Shown one piece after another: positions 61,779-64,000 of a stretch of 64,000 nucleotides of DNA (position 1 is the first letter of the stretch; each line of letters opens with the position of its first letter). Below the pieces are notes generated by a model, which was not told the origin of the DNA, did no database searches, and worked only from the letters and a program-made list of their open reading frames with translations. The stretch comes from Paraburkholderia sp. PGU19 (GTDB lineage: Bacteria; Pseudomonadota; Gammaproteobacteria; Burkholderiales; Burkholderiaceae): assembly GCF_013426915.1 (NCBI RefSeq), contig NZ_AP023180.1, positions 1,860,001 to 1,924,000 on the forward strand. Reading direction: 5' to 3'. The translations under genes were made by a program, and so were the position numbers.

Positions 61779-63098
61779 TCACTGCGCAACCACGCTGACC
61801 ACCCGATGCGGCAGCGCCGCATTCGCAGGCAGGCACGCCGGCCCGACAGGCTCGAACGTTTTGTACGTAAGGATAAACTCCTGATGCCCGAGCGACTCCG
61901 ATTTCGACGCAGCGCCCTGCGCCACGGCGAGCGTCACATCGAACACTTCGCGGCCCACTTCGTCGAGTGTCGCGCGGCCTTCAAGGATACGCCCTGCGTC
62001 GACATCCATGTCACCGGACAGGTTGCGGTAAGTATTCGGATTCGCGCAGACCTTGATGACGGGCGAAATCGCCGAGCCGACCACAGAGCCGCGACCCGTC
62101 GTAAACAAAATCACATGCGCGCCGCACGCGATCAGTTCCGCGATTTCCGCGTTGTCGCTGATGTTCGGAAAGCCGAAACGCGGCTCGCCATCCGGCACGA
62201 CGTCGAGCAGATAGAGGCCGCCCGTGGGTGGCACATCGCCGGGCTTCACGATGCCGACGATCGGCGACGCACCGCTCTTCGCATACGCGCCGAGCGACTT
62301 CTCTTCCTGCGTCGTCAGGCCGCCGTCCGCGTTGCCGACGGCGAAGCTGCCGTGCCCGAGTATCGAGTAATAGCGCGCGGCCTTCGCGACACACGCGACG
62401 ATTTCATCGCCGAGGTCGTCGCGCGCGGCGCGGCTTTTCATATGAAACTCGCAGCCGACCAGTTCGCCCGTCTCCTCGAAGATGCAGGTCGCGTCATGCT
62501 CGATGAAGTGATCGAACGCGCGGCCCACGGCGGGATTCGCCGTGATGCCGCTCGTGCCGTCCGAGCCGCCGCAGATCGTGCCGATCACGAGTTCGGACAG
62601 CGCCATCGGCGCTTTCTTTTGCTTCGCGAGTTCGCCGCGCGCTTCGCGCACCCAGTCGACGCCGTATTGAATCGTGCTGCGCGTGCCGCCTTTTTCCTGG
62701 ATCGTCAGCACGTGCACCGGGCGGCCGCTCGCACGCACCACATCGACGAGGTAATGCTTGTTCATGCTCTCGCAACCGAGCGATACGAATAGCACCGCGC
62801 CGACATTCGGATGCGTCGTCAGCTGCTCCATCATCTTTTCGGCGTAGCTGTTCGGATAGCAGCCGGGAAAGCCGATCAGATGAACGGGCGCTTCCTGTTC
62901 GGCGGAAGGGTCGTCGAATGCATCGAACGAAGGGCGAAACTGCGCAACGATCTCGCGCGCGACGTGATGCGCGCACTCGACCAGATACGCGACGGCGACC
63001 ACGTTGCGGACGCCCTTGCGTCCATCGCTGCGCAGATAGCCTTGCAGCACGGGCAGCATGGTTGGTTGCGCGGTAGTTGCTACGGAAATGTCAGTCAT
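61779..63098 (-). CDS. UxaA-family dehydratase large subunit, probable L-fuconate dehydratase
   Basis: 439 residues, altronate-dehydratase C-terminal type. Family segments: PVLQGYLRSDGRKGVRNVVA, IGFPGCYPNSYAEKMM, LFVSLGCESMNKHYL, TICGGSDGTSGITANPAVG, and LITTGRGSVVGSA-like FTTGRGSVVGSAISPVIKVC. Conserved Cys residues are potential iron-cluster ligands. In this operon it should dehydrate L-fuconate to 2-keto-3-deoxy-L-fuconate, replacing the enolase-superfamily enzyme used in Xanthomonas. It pairs with the small SAF-domain subunit upstream. Confidence 0.87.
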   Translation of the reverse strand: MTDISVATTAQPTMLPVLQGYLRSDGRKGVRNVVAVAYLVECAHHVAREIVAQFRPSFDAFDDPSAEQEAPVHLIGFPGCYPNSYAEKMMEQLTTHPNVGAVLFVSLGCESMNKHYLVDVVRASGRPVHVLTIQEKGGTRSTIQYGVDWVREARGELAKQKKAPMALSELVIGTICGGSDGTSGITANPAVGRAFDHFIEHDATCIFEETGELVGCEFHMKSRAARDDLGDEIVACVAKAARYYSILGHGSFAVGNADGGLTTQEEKSLGAYAKSGASPIVGIVKPGDVPPTGGLYLLDVVPDGEPRFGFPNISDNAEIAELIACGAHVILFTTGRGSVVGSAISPVIKVCANPNTYRNLSGDMDVDAGRILEGRATLDEVGREVFDVTLAVAQGAASKSESLGHQEFILTYKTFEPVGPACLPANAALPHRVVSVVAQ

Positions 63099-63114
63099 GT
63101 TCTGTTAGCCCGCG

Positions 63115-63432
63115 TCAGTGATGGACGAATGCGTGGCCTGCGTCGTGCGTATAAGTGGGCAGGTAATCGCTTTCGAGGTTATGCGTATGCAGATGCTCGC
63201 CGCGCGCGACATCCGTCGTCACGTGGCCGATCACCGCGCCGTAACGCAGCACCTTCTCTTCGCTGCGCAGTGCACGGCGCGCGACCTTGTGGCCGAGTTC
63301 GATCGTCTTCGCAAGCGTCACGTGCTCGCCTTCGATCTCGATCTGCGTGCCGGCTTCGAGACGCGCGCCAGCGATCAGGCAGTTGTCTTCGGGACTCAGC
63401 AGAATCAGGCGGTGATCCGTCATATGCGTCAT
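63115..63432 (-). CDS. UxaA-family dehydratase small subunit (SAF domain)
   Basis: 105 residues. SAF-domain segment HRLILLSPEDNCLIAGARLEAG then VARRALRSEEKVLRYGAVIGHVT, DVARGEHLHTHNLES and a His-rich end. This domain is the N-terminal half of altronate dehydratases, here a separate gene 16 bases ahead of the large subunit. The ATG at 63432 has AAGGA ten bases upstream; a TTG 9 codons earlier is the alternative. Confidence 0.85.
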   Translation of the reverse strand: MTHMTDHRLILLSPEDNCLIAGARLEAGTQIEIEGEHVTLAKTIELGHKVARRALRSEEKVLRYGAVIGHVTTDVARGEHLHTHNLESDYLPTYTHDAGHAFVHH

Positions 63433-63433
63433 G

Positions 63434-64000
63434 TCAGTTTTGTCCTTCGCCGCTGGCAAGGCGCGCCACCATCAGCGAGCCGAGAATGATCGCGCCGTAG
63501 ATCGCCTGAATCCAGAACGACGGCACCTGTGCGAGCGTCAACAGGTTCTGCACGACGCCGAGCAGCAGCACGCCGGACAGCGCGCCGAGCATCGTGCCCT
63601 TGCCGCCATCGAGCGAAATGCCGCCGATCACGGCCGCCGCGAACACGGTGAAAATCATGCCGTTACCCTGATTCGCGTTGATCGCGCCGACATAGCCCGT
63701 CACGACGAGGCCGCCAATCGAAGCGAGCACGCTGCCGAGCACGAACACGCCCCACGTGATGCGCTCGACACGTATGCCCGCCGCGCGCGCCGCTTCCGGA
63801 TTGCCGCCGATCGCATACAGCGCACGGCCCAGGCGGTGATAGCGAAGCATGAACGCGGCAATGCCGAACGCCACAGCCGCCAGCCACACCGACAACGGCA
63901 AGCCGAGCACGATCGTCGTCGCGAGTTCGAAGAACGACGGCGGCATGTCGAACAGCGTGCCGCCCTTCGTCGCGCCGACCAGCATGCCGCGCAACACGAT
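63434..64000 (-). CDS. ABC sugar transporter permease (RbsC type), cut by right edge
   Basis: The frame is open to the last base and the start is outside, so only the C-terminal 188 codons are seen. Features: RLGRALYAIGGNPEAARAAGIRVERITWGVF (family core), FVLGSVLASIGGLVVTGYVG, AAAVIGGISLDGGKGTMLGALSG and several helices. The class is ribose/xylose/L-arabinose permeases. It should import the sugar degraded by the downstream operon, most likely L-fucose. Its stop is one base before the small subunit start. Confidence 0.9.
   Translation of the reverse strand: MVLRGMLVGATKGGTLFDMPPSFFELATTIVLGLPLSVWLAAVAFGIAAFMLRYHRLGRALYAIGGNPEAARAAGIRVERITWGVFVLGSVLASIGGLVVTGYVGAINANQGNGMIFTVFAAAVIGGISLDGGKGTMLGALSGVLLLGVVQNLLTLAQVPSFWIQAIYGAIILGSLMVARLASGEGQN

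Noticed and set aside
1..64000. CRISPR arrays, tRNA or rRNA genes, prophage, integron
   Set aside because: No regularly spaced direct repeats, T-loop consensus, rRNA segments, phage structural genes or integrase were seen on either strand.

Overview
The window is a GC-rich, gene-dense chromosomal segment from a Burkholderiaceae bacterium, most likely Paraburkholderia, Caballeronia or a close relative. This rests on gene content: a DUF3562 protein, MHS-type transporters, many LysR regulators, non-phosphorylative sugar catabolism, and the palindromic repeats around an IS5-type element. I see no tRNA, rRNA, CRISPR array, prophage or replication gene. The only mobile element I recognise is one IS5-family copy.

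Layout: 1-4.9 kb holds two two-component systems (one cut by the left edge), a Fur-family regulator and a DUF1810 protein. 5.2-11.3 kb is respiratory: cyoABCD for cytochrome bo3 ubiquinol oxidase, preceded by a possible 9-codon leader peptide, then an orphan NuoM-like antiporter subunit. 11.5-16.3 kb is a minus-strand set (acetylpolyamine-amidohydrolase-like deacetylase, carbamoylase-type amidase, MHS transporter) divergent from a LysR regulator.

The strongest system is at 16.28-26.35 kb, a complete guanidine-utilisation operon. Reading downstream it shows an NtrC-like dyad, a -24/-12 (sigma54) promoter, a guanidine-I (ykkC) riboswitch, an ABC importer (binding protein, permease, ATPase), two urea-carboxylase-associated proteins (carboxyguanidine deiminase subunits), a biotin-dependent carboxylase and allophanate hydrolase. 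The carboxylase has Asp705 where I recall guanidine carboxylases differing from urea carboxylases. The expected chemistry is guanidine to carboxyguanidine to allophanate to ammonia and CO2.

26.4-35.6 kb carries small enzymes, lipoproteins and hypotheticals (VOC, RidA, tandem ABM, SDR, cupin, YjbQ, CHAD, a phosphatase-fold protein lacking its P-loop Arg, FKBP, AhpD-like). 36.1-49.3 kb has a chemoreceptor with a sigma28-like promoter and a leader terminator, a lone receiver protein, a phospholipase D family lipoprotein, a lytic transglycosylase, LysR regulators, a frameshifted TauE/SafE permease, a palindromic repeat cluster, a nitroreductase, a choloylglycine-hydrolase-family protein, free Met-R-sulfoxide reductase and a catalase.

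49.7-56.6 kb is a ddp-like operon (RpiR regulator, D-Ala-D-Ala dipeptidase, five-part dipeptide ABC importer). It ends at an IS5-family element (56.7-57.9 kb) sitting between near-identical inverted copies of the palindromic repeat. 58.1-64.0 kb is a minus-strand non-phosphorylative sugar operon, best read as L-fucose to pyruvate plus lactate with a UxaA-type two-subunit dehydratase. An RbsC-type permease runs off the right edge.
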